This document shows positions 49,088 to 60,922 of a stretch of DNA of 64,000 nucleotides, one piece after another (the stretch's first letter is position 1; each line of letters begins with the position of its first letter). The position numbers and the translations under genes were made by a program. The notes below the pieces were generated by a model. That model was given only the letters and a program-made list of their open reading frames with translations, searched no databases and was not told the origin of the DNA. This DNA is from Gonium pectorale (Eukaryota; Chlorophyta; Chlorophyceae; Chlamydomonadales; Volvocaceae): NCBI GenBank assembly GCA_001584585.1, contig LSYV01000011.1:560805-624804 (forward strand). The letters are read 5' to 3'.

Positions 49088-52000
49088 TTAGATGCGGATT
49101 TGCTGGTTGAGCGTGGGCAGCTCGAAAGCGAAATCTTTGTAGCGCTCCACCAGCGCCTGCAGATCACCATCCTCCAGCACCTTCTGCAGGTCATAACGCA
49201 ACAGGCTCACCGCTGGGGCCACAGCCAGGCTCCGGAGAGGGCCTGGATCTTCCCTGTAGCGGTCCCGTAGGCGCTTTCTGCACCCGGCCAGGCTCGTCTG
49301 CTCGGCGGCCTCGAGGCACGTGCTACGGTGCTCCTTGTCTCTCAGAATGGGCAACCCGGAGAACAGGTTGGTCGCCAACAATTCGGGCATACCCCAGGTG
49401 GGACTGCGCAGCAGCTCCGCGGTCAAGATGACGAGCATCTCCCGGCCATGCTGCTTGGTCCAGCGATGCACATCCCGCTCCACGGCCTCCAGGTACGCTA
49501 GCAGCTCCATGGCCAGTATCACGCGACGCTGCATCTGTGCAGGGGCGAGAGGGTCCAGCTGCAGCGGCTCCCGCTCCGGGAAGCCGCACGCGGCGTCGGC
49601 CCCCACGGGCTGCGGCTCATCGCCTTCCAGCTCCTGCTGCGGAGTGGGCGAGGAGCTGCCCGAGGCAGTGCTGCCGTCCAGCGACGCCTCCTCCTCATTG
49701 AAGCTGTGAGCCGATGCTCTACTGACATTGCTGGTGGCCGGCGTGCGCTTCACGATGTGGTCAGGCGACTGAATGAGGCACACGGGCGGGAGCGTCTTTA
49801 CTGGTTTGTTGGTTTGGGAATCGCAATGAAAGAGAGCCCGACATATCAGGTCCACAACTAGTGTAGCAAGCTACACCGTAATGCTAGGCGGCCACCGTAA
49901 ACCACGGCGCCATAATTGCCCAAACCGTAAAACTGCAGAGTTCGGTGACCCACAGCGATGCATCATATCCATGGTGGCTCTATATGTGGCGCACAGGCGC
50001 TGGCGCTACGCGCCCCACGAGCTGTATGTGCCGTGCATGCGGTGGTGCTAGGTGGGCCCTCCGTGCCGTGGGCGCTCCGCGCTCCGTGGTCCCACCAGCT
50101 CGGGTGGCGCAGCGAAGACTGGACTGCTCATAGCGGAGGGAAGTCCCGGGACATCGAAGTCCACCTACATACATGCGTGGCGAGCAAGTCGGCTCGGCGC
50201 TTCTCAGCCACGTTGCCGGTGGACGCAAAATTATATGTCATAACAGATGACCCATCCTGAATTTGCTGCATTTGTATTGGGTTGTAAGCGAGCAAGGCGA
50301 GTCCCAGCAAGTGAAATCCTGGAATCCTACTCGCAACGGACAACAGGTATCACGCACACACGGTACCGTCAAGGGCGGGGTGCAACGCACCTGCGTGCCG
50401 ACTGCGCCCACTGCGCCGGGCGGCGTCAGCTCCTGCTGGCCGCTGTCCGTTGCGGGTCCGGAGGCGGCGGGGCCTCGTGCCATAGCCGTCGCCGCCTGCG
50501 GCTCGAGTAGCGCCGCTTCCAGGTCCTGCGGTGAGGCGGCAGGCGCAAAGATAGGTAAAACCACAAGCAGTGGGTCGCCGATGCTCCTCACGAGCACGTA
50601 CTCCGCATGTACGGAATCACTTGCGCATGCAGCCAACACAAACACAAGGCGAAGACCCGATGCTCGGAAGATATTGCTAGCAGAACGCGCGGCAGCTCAT
50701 GGTGCGTGTGCTACTTGCTGTGCGTGCATGTGCACACTCAGGGCGACCAGTTGCATCCGAGGGCAACCCGAGAGGCTTGCGCGACCGACCTGCGCGGCGT
50801 TCACCATGTCCTGCGCCCGGAAGGCAACCAGGCGGCTTCGCAGCTCGCGCTCCTCCGCCATCGGGGCGCTGTGCAGCTCGCCGTTGCCGTCGCCGTTGTC
50901 GTTGCTGTCTGCAGAGACGTTGTTGGCTTCGGCGTCGGCTGCGAGCTCGTCTGCCGTCTCCGGCGGCGCGCCCTCTGCGCTCATCGGCCCCTGCGTGCAT
51001 GTACAAGTTGCGCACAGGCTTGGTTGCCGCTATTGAATCGGGTTGCACTGTGCGAGCGCACGAGGCGAGGCCTGACGTGTGGCAGCCAAGGATCAGTACA
51101 GGGCTGGCGCAAGATAGATGCTGATAAGGGTACCAAGTCTCAAGTCCATTTAAAGGCATACAGAGGTGCGCTGACTTGACGTCTGAGCTGTACCTGGACT
51201 GAGCTCTGCTGCGCAATCGAGGCAGAGCTGATCGGAGCCGCCGCTTCCGGAAGCGCCGAGGTGCTTGGCGAAGCTTTGAGCTCCTCCAGCGACTCGCCCT
51301 GGGGGGGGGGGATAAATGCGAGGTCCAAGATGTCGATATTGATGTATGGGCGAGGATATAAGCGAGGCGCATCCCCTTTGCATTTATATCCAAGGGGCCT
51401 CGCCGGGTTGCCTCACCAGCCATCGTGTGCCGGCATGATTAGATTCAGATTACAGATTACAGGCTCCCCAGATAGAGGGGTTGCAGGCCACACCCGTCCC
51501 GAACCGTCACAGCAAAGAGGGTAAAACACCCTGAAGAGTTTAGCCGTAGGGCCCAGAACCCAAAAAGACAATCACAACTTAGCACATGACACCTTTGCGT
51601 AGATTGTGAACTGAGGCAAGGAATGCTCCGACCTTGTAAGGGTCAATGTCAGTCCAAAACCGCGTCATACTATGACAAGCGCGCGAGATTCCGCGTTCAT
51701 CACGTAGCCTACTGTAAGCACTGCACTCAAAAACGTCGTGGTATTCATCTTAAAACATCCCAGGCTTGCACACGCGACAAGCTCGTTGTTCCCGGGGCAG
51801 ATAAGTGTCCCTGGAGGAACAAGGTACTAACCAAAGACAGCCACTGCCACCCTGGCCCAAGCGTACCGCGCGTCTGGTGCGGGGTCCGAGCAGCACTCCC
51901 GGTGACGGTTTCCTGGAGCGACGATTTGCGGCAGCACTTGGGGGCACCGCTGGGCGGTTCCGCTTATCTTGCAGGGCCTGCGCACGCATGGCAGTGAAGG

Positions 52001-55000
52001 GTCTCGAGTCATGAACAATATGCCAACTGTATGGCATGAGTCGCATTGATACGGCAGACCACGCCTAGCTGAGACCTGCATACGCGACGCAGGCACCGTG
52101 GCACGCGCGATGACTGCGACTTCTTGGGTGCAAGTGCAACGCGCACCGGCGTGTCCATGGGCGGCTAAGCCGTATGTGCGCGAGCAGCAGCGGGCGCTTT
52201 CAGCCCAGAACCCAGACTAGGCAACAAGAAACCGTGCCGCTCTGGTGCCATACATACGTATGCGCACCTGCTGGTTGTCAAACGAGTATTCCCCCTCCGC
52301 GGCATAGGCCGGCGGTGGCGGCGGCGAGCGGCTGGACCTGTCCACCTGCAGACCACAATAGCGTACATTCACCACATCGGAGGTTAGCATGTTAACGCAA
52401 CGCGGGGCTCTACTTGCTGCGTGCGGGTCCACTATCTATCCATGTACAAGGCGAAGGGGCCAACAAGCGGATTGGCCCCCGAAGGAGCAACTCCTAGCCC
52501 ACAGGGAGGACATCCGGGCCTGCGACGGTTAGTTGCACACGCCCAGCGCTGCAAATCAACCCACCTCCAGTGCGTGCTCGTATAGCTTGGGGAACTGCTC
52601 CCTGAACAGGACCACCAGCGCCCCTGGCGCCTCGCCGTCCACTTCAGATAAGGTCCTCGCCAGATCGCCCACACAGGTGGCGATCAGCTGGCTGGCCGCT
52701 GAGGCGCTCTCGCCGTCGCCGGGCAGCAGCTTCTCCAGGTCCCGCACAAACTTGTCCAGGTCGCCAGCGGTCCTGGCGATGGCCTGAAGCCGCTCGTTGT
52801 TCACAATGGGGTTGAGGGAAACCAGTTTGACAGCGCAGGAGAACTTGTTGCTGGCAAGGAGCTCCCACACAATGCGGGCGCGGACGCTGTCAGATGCGCC
52901 CTTCCAGTGGTCTCCAGTGCTCAGGTCGCCACGCAGTACGCCGTACAGGTCCCGCGGGCTCATTTCGTCGCCGCCAGTGGCCGGCGGCTGCACGCCATCA
53001 AAGGCACCACCCGGCGTGCGGGCACTGGCAGGGGCGACGGCGGGCGCCGAGGAGCTGCCCAGGCCGCTGGTGGAGGGCGTAGCGCCATTGTCGGCCGCCT
53101 GCAAAGGCAGCGATATGGAACATGTACCCGGCAGGCGTCATGGGGACATTAACTTGCAACCACGGACTACGTTCTGACGCAAACACGGAGACACGTACGC
53201 TTCCACAAGTCCGCAAGAGGAATCGAGAGGCTTATGCGGTGCGGCCCGGAATGCAAGGTATTGTCTGTTGATTGGTTCCTTGCCGCACCTGCGCGGACGT
53301 TTGTGGCTCGACCGGATCGGGCGGCGGCACAGTCGGAGCGGTCGGGAGTCCCTTGAATTTCCGTTCCTGCTGCAGGGCCTGCATATGATACGGCATGTAG
53401 GCAATAATACTGCATAAGACTGCAACTCAGATTGGAGGCACAATATGCGGGAGCAGAATTCGTTAAGATCTGGGATGACAGCTTTTATTTTGTGATTGCA
53501 TGTTGGCTCGTTGTACCCGCACCTCCATGCACAGACCTGCGGTTGCCAGGCATATACGCGCATGCCCCTGCACAGTGACCGAGGCGCTCGCAGACGCCGG
53601 TCGCATAGACAGCCGGTCCCCGTCAAACCAAGGCGTGCACACCTGCTCCATCTCGTCCTCGTCGTGGAGGGCAGCGGCGTCAGCGGCAGTCCTTGCCTGT
53701 GGCACGAGGAGGGTTGCGTGGCAGCTCCGGCCAGTCACAAATTGATGCAATGAACTCCAGGATTGGAACTCTAGGGAGTAATCACCAAGGGCCGAAGCCG
53801 CAACCAAACTAGCATAGCAGCGGTGCTGTGCACAAAGGGTGGTTAAATAGCTACAGGTGTCAAGCTGGCTCATTGCAGCACCGCCTTGTATTGCAATTGT
53901 GTTGTGAGCCGTTTGTGTGCCCTGTGGCGAGTCCAAGTGTAGTCTCGTACATTGTTGACGTGCTCGTACAGCGTGGGCGCCTCCGTCTCTATCTGGCTCC
54001 ACAGATGCTCAAAATCCTTGTGCTGCAGCTGCTTCACGGTGGAAGCTACCAGCTGAGCCAGCGTGTCGTGGTCCGCCGAGGGGAGCCGGTACCGCTCCAG
54101 CCCCGCCATGTCCAGACCGTCGAGGCGCGACAGGAGCCCGTTCTCGGCCTGGCACAGGCTGCCGAGCTCAAACAGCAGAGGCCTGTACTCAGGGCTATGC
54201 AGCAGCTCGCAGAGGACACGAAAGGCGTCGCCTATCTGGCGCCTCCAGTAGCCAAAGCTTGAGAGATTCGGCTGCGCCTCCATGGCGTCGCTCGCCGCGC
54301 CCTCGCTGCCCGTGCCGCGCTGCCGTTGGACCGCTGAGCTCGCGCCGCCGCTCGCGCCGCTGGAAGGGCGGACGCTGTGAGAGCGGGACGCGGCAGCGCG
54401 CTGGGCGCCTCCACCAGAACTGCGGCCGGAGCGGGTGCGGCTGAAGGCGCTGCCGTTGCCTAGCGCGGCAGCAGCGTCTTCGGCGGCCGCAGGGGCGTCC
54501 ACGGATGGGCCCAGACCGCCTGGCTGCTGTGCCTGAACCTCGGAGCTTTGCGCCTGCTGCAGCAGCCGAGGGGCGCAAAGAGGGCTACGGTAATGGAACG
54601 GCTCATGTGTCTGTATGTAGCCGGCGGGTAGGGTTATGCCCCATTGAGCGTTGCCAAAGAGGTCCAAACGTCCAAAAGCAATGAACCGAACAGGACGGTT
54701 TACAATAACATGTGCAAAGATTAGGACTGCCTGGACCTGCACGTGCCGGCGGCAGATAGAGGGTGAGGCACTAGGGCGGGAGCGTCTCTCCTCATTTGTT
54801 GCTTCGCAAATAGGTGTGAAGGAAAGCCCAAGACATATCAGGTCCGCAACCCACATCCTTCTAAAGGGTGCGAAAAGCAAATGTAGGGGAGGTTAAGCGA
54901 TTGTAGGGGAGAGACGGCCCAAGCATTCGACAGACCGTAGCAGCACGCACCATCGCGGTCTGGAAGGGAAGATGCGGTGTTTGTCGACCACGGGCCACGG

Positions 55001-58000
55001 CGACGCATCCTATGCATGGTGGCTCTATCTGTGGCGAACAGGCGCTGGCGCTACGCGCCCCACGAGCTGTATGTGCCGTGCATGCGGTGGTGCTAGGTAG
55101 GCGCTCCGTGCCGTACCTGCATGCGCTCCGCGCTCCGTGGTCCCACCAGCTCGGGTGGCGCAGCGACGACCGGACTGCTCATAGCGGAGGGAAGCCCCAG
55201 GACATCGTAGTCCACCTGCATACATGCGTGGCGAGCAAGTCGGCTCGGCGCTTCTCAGCCACGATGCCGGTGGACGCAAATTGCAAATCGCAACAGACGC
55301 CCCGGTCCATATTTACTGCATTCGGATTTGGGTTGTAAGCGTACAAGATGAAGACCCAACATGTGAAATCCTGGAATCCTATTCGCAGCGGGCAGCAGGT
55401 ATCACGCACAGGATGCCGCAAAGGGCGGGGTGCGACGCACCTGCGTGCCGACTGCGCCCACTACGCCGGGCGGCGGCAGCTCCTGCTGGCCGCTGTCCGT
55501 TTCGGGTCCGGAGGCGGTGGGGCCTCGCGTTGGCGCCGTCGCCGCCTGCTCGGCAGCCGGCTCGAGTAGCGCCGCTTCCAGGTCCTGCGGTGAGGCGGCA
55601 GGCGCAAAGATACGTAAAACCACAAACAGTGGGTCGTCGAAGCTCCTCATGAGCATGCACTCCGCATGTACGGAATCACTTGCGCATGCAGCCAACACAA
55701 ACACAAGGCCAAGACCCGATGCTCGGGAGACATTGCTAGCAGAAGGTCACGGTGCTTGCTCTAAGTGCATATGCGCGCTCAGGGCGACTACCGAGTGGAA
55801 CCTGGGATGCTTGTGCCATCATAGACCAACCTGCACGGCGTCCAGGGTGTCCCGCTCCAGTATGGCAACCAGGCGCTCGCGCAGCTCGCGCTCCTCCGCC
55901 GTCGGGGCGCTGACGATGAAACAGCGGATCACCTGATGTGGGCATGCGTACGGCAATGCGGACGCATGTGAAAGGCGGATGGAAGCCTATCGTGCAGGGA
56001 ACTATGTACTGTTGCCACCATGGCAGAGGAGGTGTGCTCCAACGCTGCAGGGAGCATTTGCAGCGCGGGACGGTGGGGCAGTTCGGCAGTAGTCCAACGT
56101 AACACAGCACGGACGAGAACTTGTACGATGACGCAACGCAACTCCGCCCCTGTACCTACCGACGGCTCCGCCTGCTCTAGCTGGACCTGCAGGGCCGCCC
56201 GCAGGTGCTGGCGGGTGCACCCCTCCCAGGCGGTGCGCTGCATCAGCGCCCCCAGCGTTGGGCTGATGTTCTGCTTCACATAGCTCAGTGCCTCCTCCTC
56301 CGACGCGGTACCCCAGCGGACGGGCGGCTTGAACTTGGTCTCCAGGTCCGCCACGAGGGCGGGTAGGCACTGTGCGGAGAGCAGCTCCAAAGCCAACTCG
56401 TTGGAGAACTTGGAGACGTCGTCCACCTCCGAGACACCCGCCCCCAGGAGGAGCATCCACCCCTGGTCGCGGGACAGCATCTCGATGGCGATCTGCAGCG
56501 CGACGCCAGTCGTCTTCCTGGCCACCGCCTGCTGCAGGGCCGGCAGCAGGCCCGGCACCGCGCCCCGCAGGCCGGTGGCGCACAGGTACGCGGCCTCCTC
56601 GCGACCCCGGTTGGCAGCCTCGGCGTCCTTGAGGGCATGGATCAGCTCCCCGGGGAACATGTCCAGGAGCGTCAGACCCGGGTTGATGCCTGCCGCGACC
56701 CCGCTGCTGGTCCGCCAGCCGGTGAGCAACAGGGACGCAGGTGTCGCCTGGATAATGTGCATGGCCTGCGGTGCCCACAGTCAAGAGCAATGACGACGTC
56801 CCGTGGTGCAGTTGGAGTTCGACACAGTCGTGAAATGCGTCTTGTGTCCGGATGTTACGTTGTTGAGGCTGACGGCGGACGTTTGGGCAGTCGGCTGATT
56901 GGCAAATCACGCTGTCAAAACAACGACTAACTGCATGCAGCAGGTGCGAGTGAACAAAACATGTGTGTAGATGTTTCGTGTGGACTGTGGTTAGCGTTGT
57001 TTGTGGCACAGCGCCCGAGATTGTGGTCTTACCGCCGTCCCACGCAGCCACCCACCACACACACACACACACAGACATCCACAGATACATTTAAGCTGGC
57101 TCACTGGTCCTGATTATTGCTCACTGACCCTGATCCGCCCCCAGCAGCGGCGGCCTCCCGCACCTCTTCGGCTTCCGCCGGCATGCTCTTGATGATGCTT
57201 GTGGCGATCTCCACGTCTGCCTTGTTCCCTTTCATCACGAGGCGAAGCACCTCCTGGATGGGGCAAAGCAAGGGCCAGTGGAGGGTGCACCGACAATGAG
57301 GCCATCGCAATGGTTGTGTGTGGTAATGAGCCTGCTGCAATGCGTCTTCATCCAAACACTGCACGGACATCGGACCCGGTATACCGACTTCAGGCGGCAC
57401 GTGCAAGCGCCATTATCCATATGCGCGCCAAAGGTCCACAATCTAGACATATGGAACAAAGCCGTGATAACCCTCATGTCTCCCCCTTCGCACTCACCAG
57501 GAGGTGGGCCGGGTCCGTCAGCCGCTTCAGGTACTGCTCCAGGGCCACCGCCTTCTGCTCCTCCGTGCAGCCCGCCCACGCGATGACCCGCAGGCGCTCC
57601 GCCAGCGTGGGGCTGACGCGGGCCATCGCCTCCAGCACCGCCTCCTCGGCGCCGCGGGTCCACTGTCCGCCTCCGGGACGATGCTGCTCCCGCAGGCGGG
57701 CCAGGAAGCCGCCGCCGGCGGGCGAGCACAGCCAGAGCATGACCACCTGCTGCGCCTTATCGAAGCGCACTGGGCACTTGAGCCTAGAGAGGTTGCAGTT
57801 GCCCCTCACCGTCCTCAGCGCCTCGAGCAGGCTCCCCCGCTCGGCCGGACACGAGGCCACCTGTTTGAAGATGCGGCGCCACTTTTCCCCGACCGCAAAA
57901 GGGAAGTGGAGGAGATCGTCGGTGAGGGCACTCTGCTCTGGGTGGTGCGTGTCGTAGAACTGCTTTGTGGACGAGCCCAGGCCTTGGAGCCTCCTGGCCG

Positions 58001-58148
58001 AGCTGGTGGCGTCCCCCAGGGCAGGCGGCGGCGAGGCCTTGGCCACCCCGAGTGTGATCTTTGTCGCGAGCCGGCACATTGCTCGGGCACGCGATGGGGG
58101 CAATGCGGGGCAGCTGGCGGTGTGGCTGGTACCCGAGGCGGGTGCTGC
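49088..58148 (-). CDS. Gene R: giant helical-module family protein, at least 15 exons, about 1395 aa, 5' end unresolved
   Basis: Minus-strand exons: 58148-57498, 57253-57164, 56765-56160, 55932-55831, 55584-55441, 54556-53951, 53696-53643, 53378-53289, 53098-52565, 52345-52268, 51977-51867, 51298-51194, 50990-50790, 50525-50391 and 49768-49088 (TAA). Every junction is phase 0 with GT..AG borders. Five large exons encode related helical modules ending in SPTLAERLRVIAWAGCT, SPTLGALMQRTAWEGCT, APTLYEHVNN, FPKLYEHALE and ELPTLNQQIRI. Small exons encode Ala/Ser/Pro/acid linkers. Exons 4-5 and 13-14 are duplicates. Reading past the donor of exon 6 gives an early stop at 53870, so a short form is possible. 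No enzyme motif, membrane segment or known domain is recognised. Confidence 0.6.
49780..50700. repeat. Intragenic duplication in gene R, copy near the 3' end
   Basis: It aligns in the same orientation with about 54760-55745. The match covers the exon 14/exon 5 pair, its flanking introns and non-coding parts such as GCTGGCGCTACGCGCCCCAC. Confidence 0.8.
54760..55745. repeat. Intragenic duplication in gene R, copy near the middle
   Basis: Partner of 49780-50700. It includes exon 5 (55584-55441) and the intron after it. Confidence 0.8.
57055..57076. repeat. CA microsatellite
   Basis: A short (CA)n run inside the intron between exons 2 and 3 of gene R. Confidence 0.8.
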
Positions 58149-58605
58149 CTGTGAGGACGGTTATCAGGTGAAGGCGTAAAAATGGGTGGGCACATACAGC
58201 TGGTGCCGGCTCAAGCGAAGTAATAAGTTAGTCATGCATATGGACATGGGCGTTCGCGTGCCGTTGTTTCACATTTGTGCGGGACGATGGTTGGGTGTGG
58301 GGGCAGCAGTCAGGAACGGCGGGACCAAGCCATTCCATGAAACGCTCCGCGCCCTTTTCAGTCTCCGTCATGATGCTGCGCGCCCGCTTTGACCCTCAGT
58401 CCGTGCATGCTTGCAGGGCGCCGCAAGCTGTTTGATGCGCATCCATGAGGAGAAGGGACAAGTTGCGCAACTTGCGGGCGACATGTAGACACGCGATCAC
58501 CGGTGCCAGGGATGCGACCGCATTACCTCTTGCTGAGGGCCCCTTGTGTTCCCTGTTCCAGCGGTTGCCTGCCCGTGTTGATCGCCGGCTCCGTGCTGTG
58601 TGTCG

Positions 58606-58629
58606 TCGTCGTTTCCGCGGAAACGACGA
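58606..58629. repeat. Perfect 24 bp palindrome
   Basis: Centred on CCGCGG, with arms TCGTCGTTT and AAACGACGA. It could be a protein-binding site, a hairpin, or the scar of an excised element. Confidence 0.85.
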
Positions 58630-59855
58630 TTAGCCGACGCCGCAATCCGACCGTTCTTGCGTGAGACCTTCGTTCTCCGCCACGCCAGGGAAACGCGTTT
58701 GACTGCATGCACATAATGGGAGACAGGCGGGTGCGAAACGTATTGTCCGTTGTTCAACGCGGTAACTGTTGGATGGGTCTTACGATACAAGGAGGATTTT
58801 GAAGCATCATATTGCAGCAATAGGGATTGCAACGCTCGGGCATGGGAGACCGTTGTACCGCACCTGCTCGGCGGACGGCCAGCGGTCGCCAGCTGACTAC
58901 CCTCTGGCGGTGTTGATGGCGGGAAGCGATATCCTTGAATGTATGCTTGGGCACTTGACCCCCGCATTTCTGCCGTGTGAGACAAGCCATGTTCGGCGTG
59001 GTGGCGAGAAGCCTGCAGTTCGATCCGCTGCTCTACTGTAGTAACATGGTGCAAGTCTTGATTGTTGCATGCCTTGCATGCCTGGCGCGATTAAGTATCG
59101 CTGGAAGACGGAAAGTCATGAGGAAAGTCGGAACGTCTAGAGACACTGAGGCTTGTCGTCTTCCGCCGACCGGAGAAGGTGGCGGGATCCAGAGTCGTTT
59201 CAGTCCCCTCGCTCGGTAACGGGTGCGCGGTTGTGGTTGTGGGTGAGTGGGTGGCAAGTAGCGCCGTTCGCGTGCCCTTGCACAAGGTGCTTATGGTCGG
59301 CCGAGCTGAGGCGTCTCCAGATGTTAGAGTTGTAAGAATGCGGATCGTCGTTGGAATGTGAAAGGGACACATGACAGCGGCTTGCAAAGGCTTGCGGCAT
59401 TGCCGGGATGGAAGCATTCGCTGCAGCGCGATATTGCGTAATGTTCAAAGCCGAGATCAAGCGAGCTGCGGCAGAGATGCTCCAAACAAACTAACTTCCT
59501 CCAGGCAGCCTTTGAAACGGGGCTATTTATACTCGGGGGAGAGTGAGGTTGACAACAGTTTTTGATCGGCTCTGTGACTACACCTAACTTGGTGGCCTGC
59601 ACCCGCTTCTCCTTTGACCATTTGTGCTTCAGGTCGGGTGCGACCCGGCAAGGGAATGCCTGCACTTGATGCTTATGCGACCAATAATGATGGCAGAACA
59701 CCAGGACTGCCCACTGTAAACACTATGGGTCTCCCTCGCGTCCTTCTGTGTCGCTTTGTTGTTCCAACCAAACTATTTGGCTGTACGCGCCAGCCCAGAA
59801 GCTCATTGCCAGTTTGAAGCATTACCGAAGTAGCAAAGGCCTTGAACCGTGTGTC

Positions 59856-59919
59856 GCTGCTTGCATAGCCGTGCTAGCTGCTTGCATAGCCGTGCCCGCT
59901 GCTTGCATAGCCGTGCCCG
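59856..59919. repeat. Three copies of a 21 bp tandem repeat
   Basis: The unit GCTGCTTGCATAGCCGTGCC(C) is repeated three times. In the frame 59748-59945 (+) it encodes AACIAVP repeats. As 21 is a multiple of three, the frame is kept. Confidence 0.8.
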
Positions 59920-60176
59920 CCAGCAAAGGCAAGTTTCGTAGATAGCTTGCGTGAGGGCATGACTTTAATCCATACGTTCCAAGCGGACACTCGACTCTTT
60001 GAGCCGCTCGACAGCGGCTGTGAGGTGCCTGGGCTCACGGAGCCACTACATTCCTGTTATGACGGCCCGACAATGGATACCGAAAGAAGCCGCGGTGCTG
60101 TATCTCTGACACTGACGCACAATTTGACTACTTCGCTGGGCGGCTCAGCGGGCGGCTCAGCGGGCGGCTCAGCGGA

Positions 60177-60257
60177 GCGCTAGCTGTGCGTGTTTTCCCT
60201 GACACTGGCGCGACTCACTGCTTGATAGCCAAGGGTCTTGCCGAAAAGCTTGCTTAA
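60177..60257 (+). mobile_element. Retropepsin active-site fragment of an LTR retrotransposon
   Basis: The plus strand encodes VFPDTGATHCLIAKGLAEKL and then a stop. D-T-G-A-T-H followed by a hydrophobic pair is the active-site loop of retroviral-type aspartic proteases in LTR retroelements. The frame stops after about 25 codons and no reverse transcriptase or integrase was recognised nearby, so this is a decayed remnant. Confidence 0.5.
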
Positions 60258-60829
60258 ACGATACCGCCTTCTCCGTTTGCGCCAGTTCGCATGGCACATG
60301 CGTCATCCACGCCAGTACTCGGCGAGTGCCACGCACGCACGACTGCGTATACATGGCTCGTTTGGCCCGACCTCTGCTTCCTCGTCCTGCCAACCCTGAC
60401 TAGATCTGCAGACGTGTCAACATCTATGCTGCCGCTCGATAGCAGCTATAATTATGGCAGATGGGCAGCTTCGATGCCGCCAGGACAATGTGGCAGGCTG
60501 GCAGCGCGTACAAGCATCAAGCTATCCAGACATGACTCGGACTGCAGTGCGGCGGGAGGGGGTGCATGCATGCAAGTGGAGGATGCATGCCGTGCAAAGA
60601 TATCAATGTACCCCATCACGGAGACAATTGTCATAATAAGAGCCTTGGCTGTGTACACTGGTGTGACCTGCGACCGGCGATGCTAGAAGGGCTTCACAAC
60701 GCTCCGCTTTTGGCTACCCGTGCCTGACGTCTGGGCCATGGTTGCAGTGGGTTAAGGGGCTCTAAAGCTTCACACTTTGAGAATTCCATTGTCAGCCTTT
60801 CCGGTCCCTTTCAGCTGTGAAGGCGGGTT

Positions 60830-60922
60830 TTTGGGCGGAGCCCCCGCCGCGAAGCGGCTTGGGGGGGGGGCGGAGCCCCCTGGGATTGGGCGTGGTCTCC
60901 GTCCGTCCGTCCGTCCGTCCGC
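60830..60922. repeat. GC-rich palindromic patch and CCGT microsatellite
   Basis: Copies of GGGCGGAGCCCC flank GCCGCGAAGCGGC and a G run at about 60835-60885. Then about five CCGT units follow at 60899-60921. Such patches are common in volvocine intergenic and transposon-end sequence. Confidence 0.65.

Noticed and set aside
53463..54002. Separate gene starting at the ATG that overlaps the 53870 stop
   Set aside because: Its later part is the spliced exon 53696-53643 of gene R, and the exon before the stop has a good phase 0 donor, as in the paralogues. Kept only as a possible isoform.
57114..57163. Continuation of the 30-codon exon of gene R to the TGA at about 57110
   Set aside because: A GTGCGG donor after GCCGAAGAG is conserved in gene L, and splicing there keeps phase 0 with the next exon. 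The read-through sequences of L and R do not resemble each other as protein.
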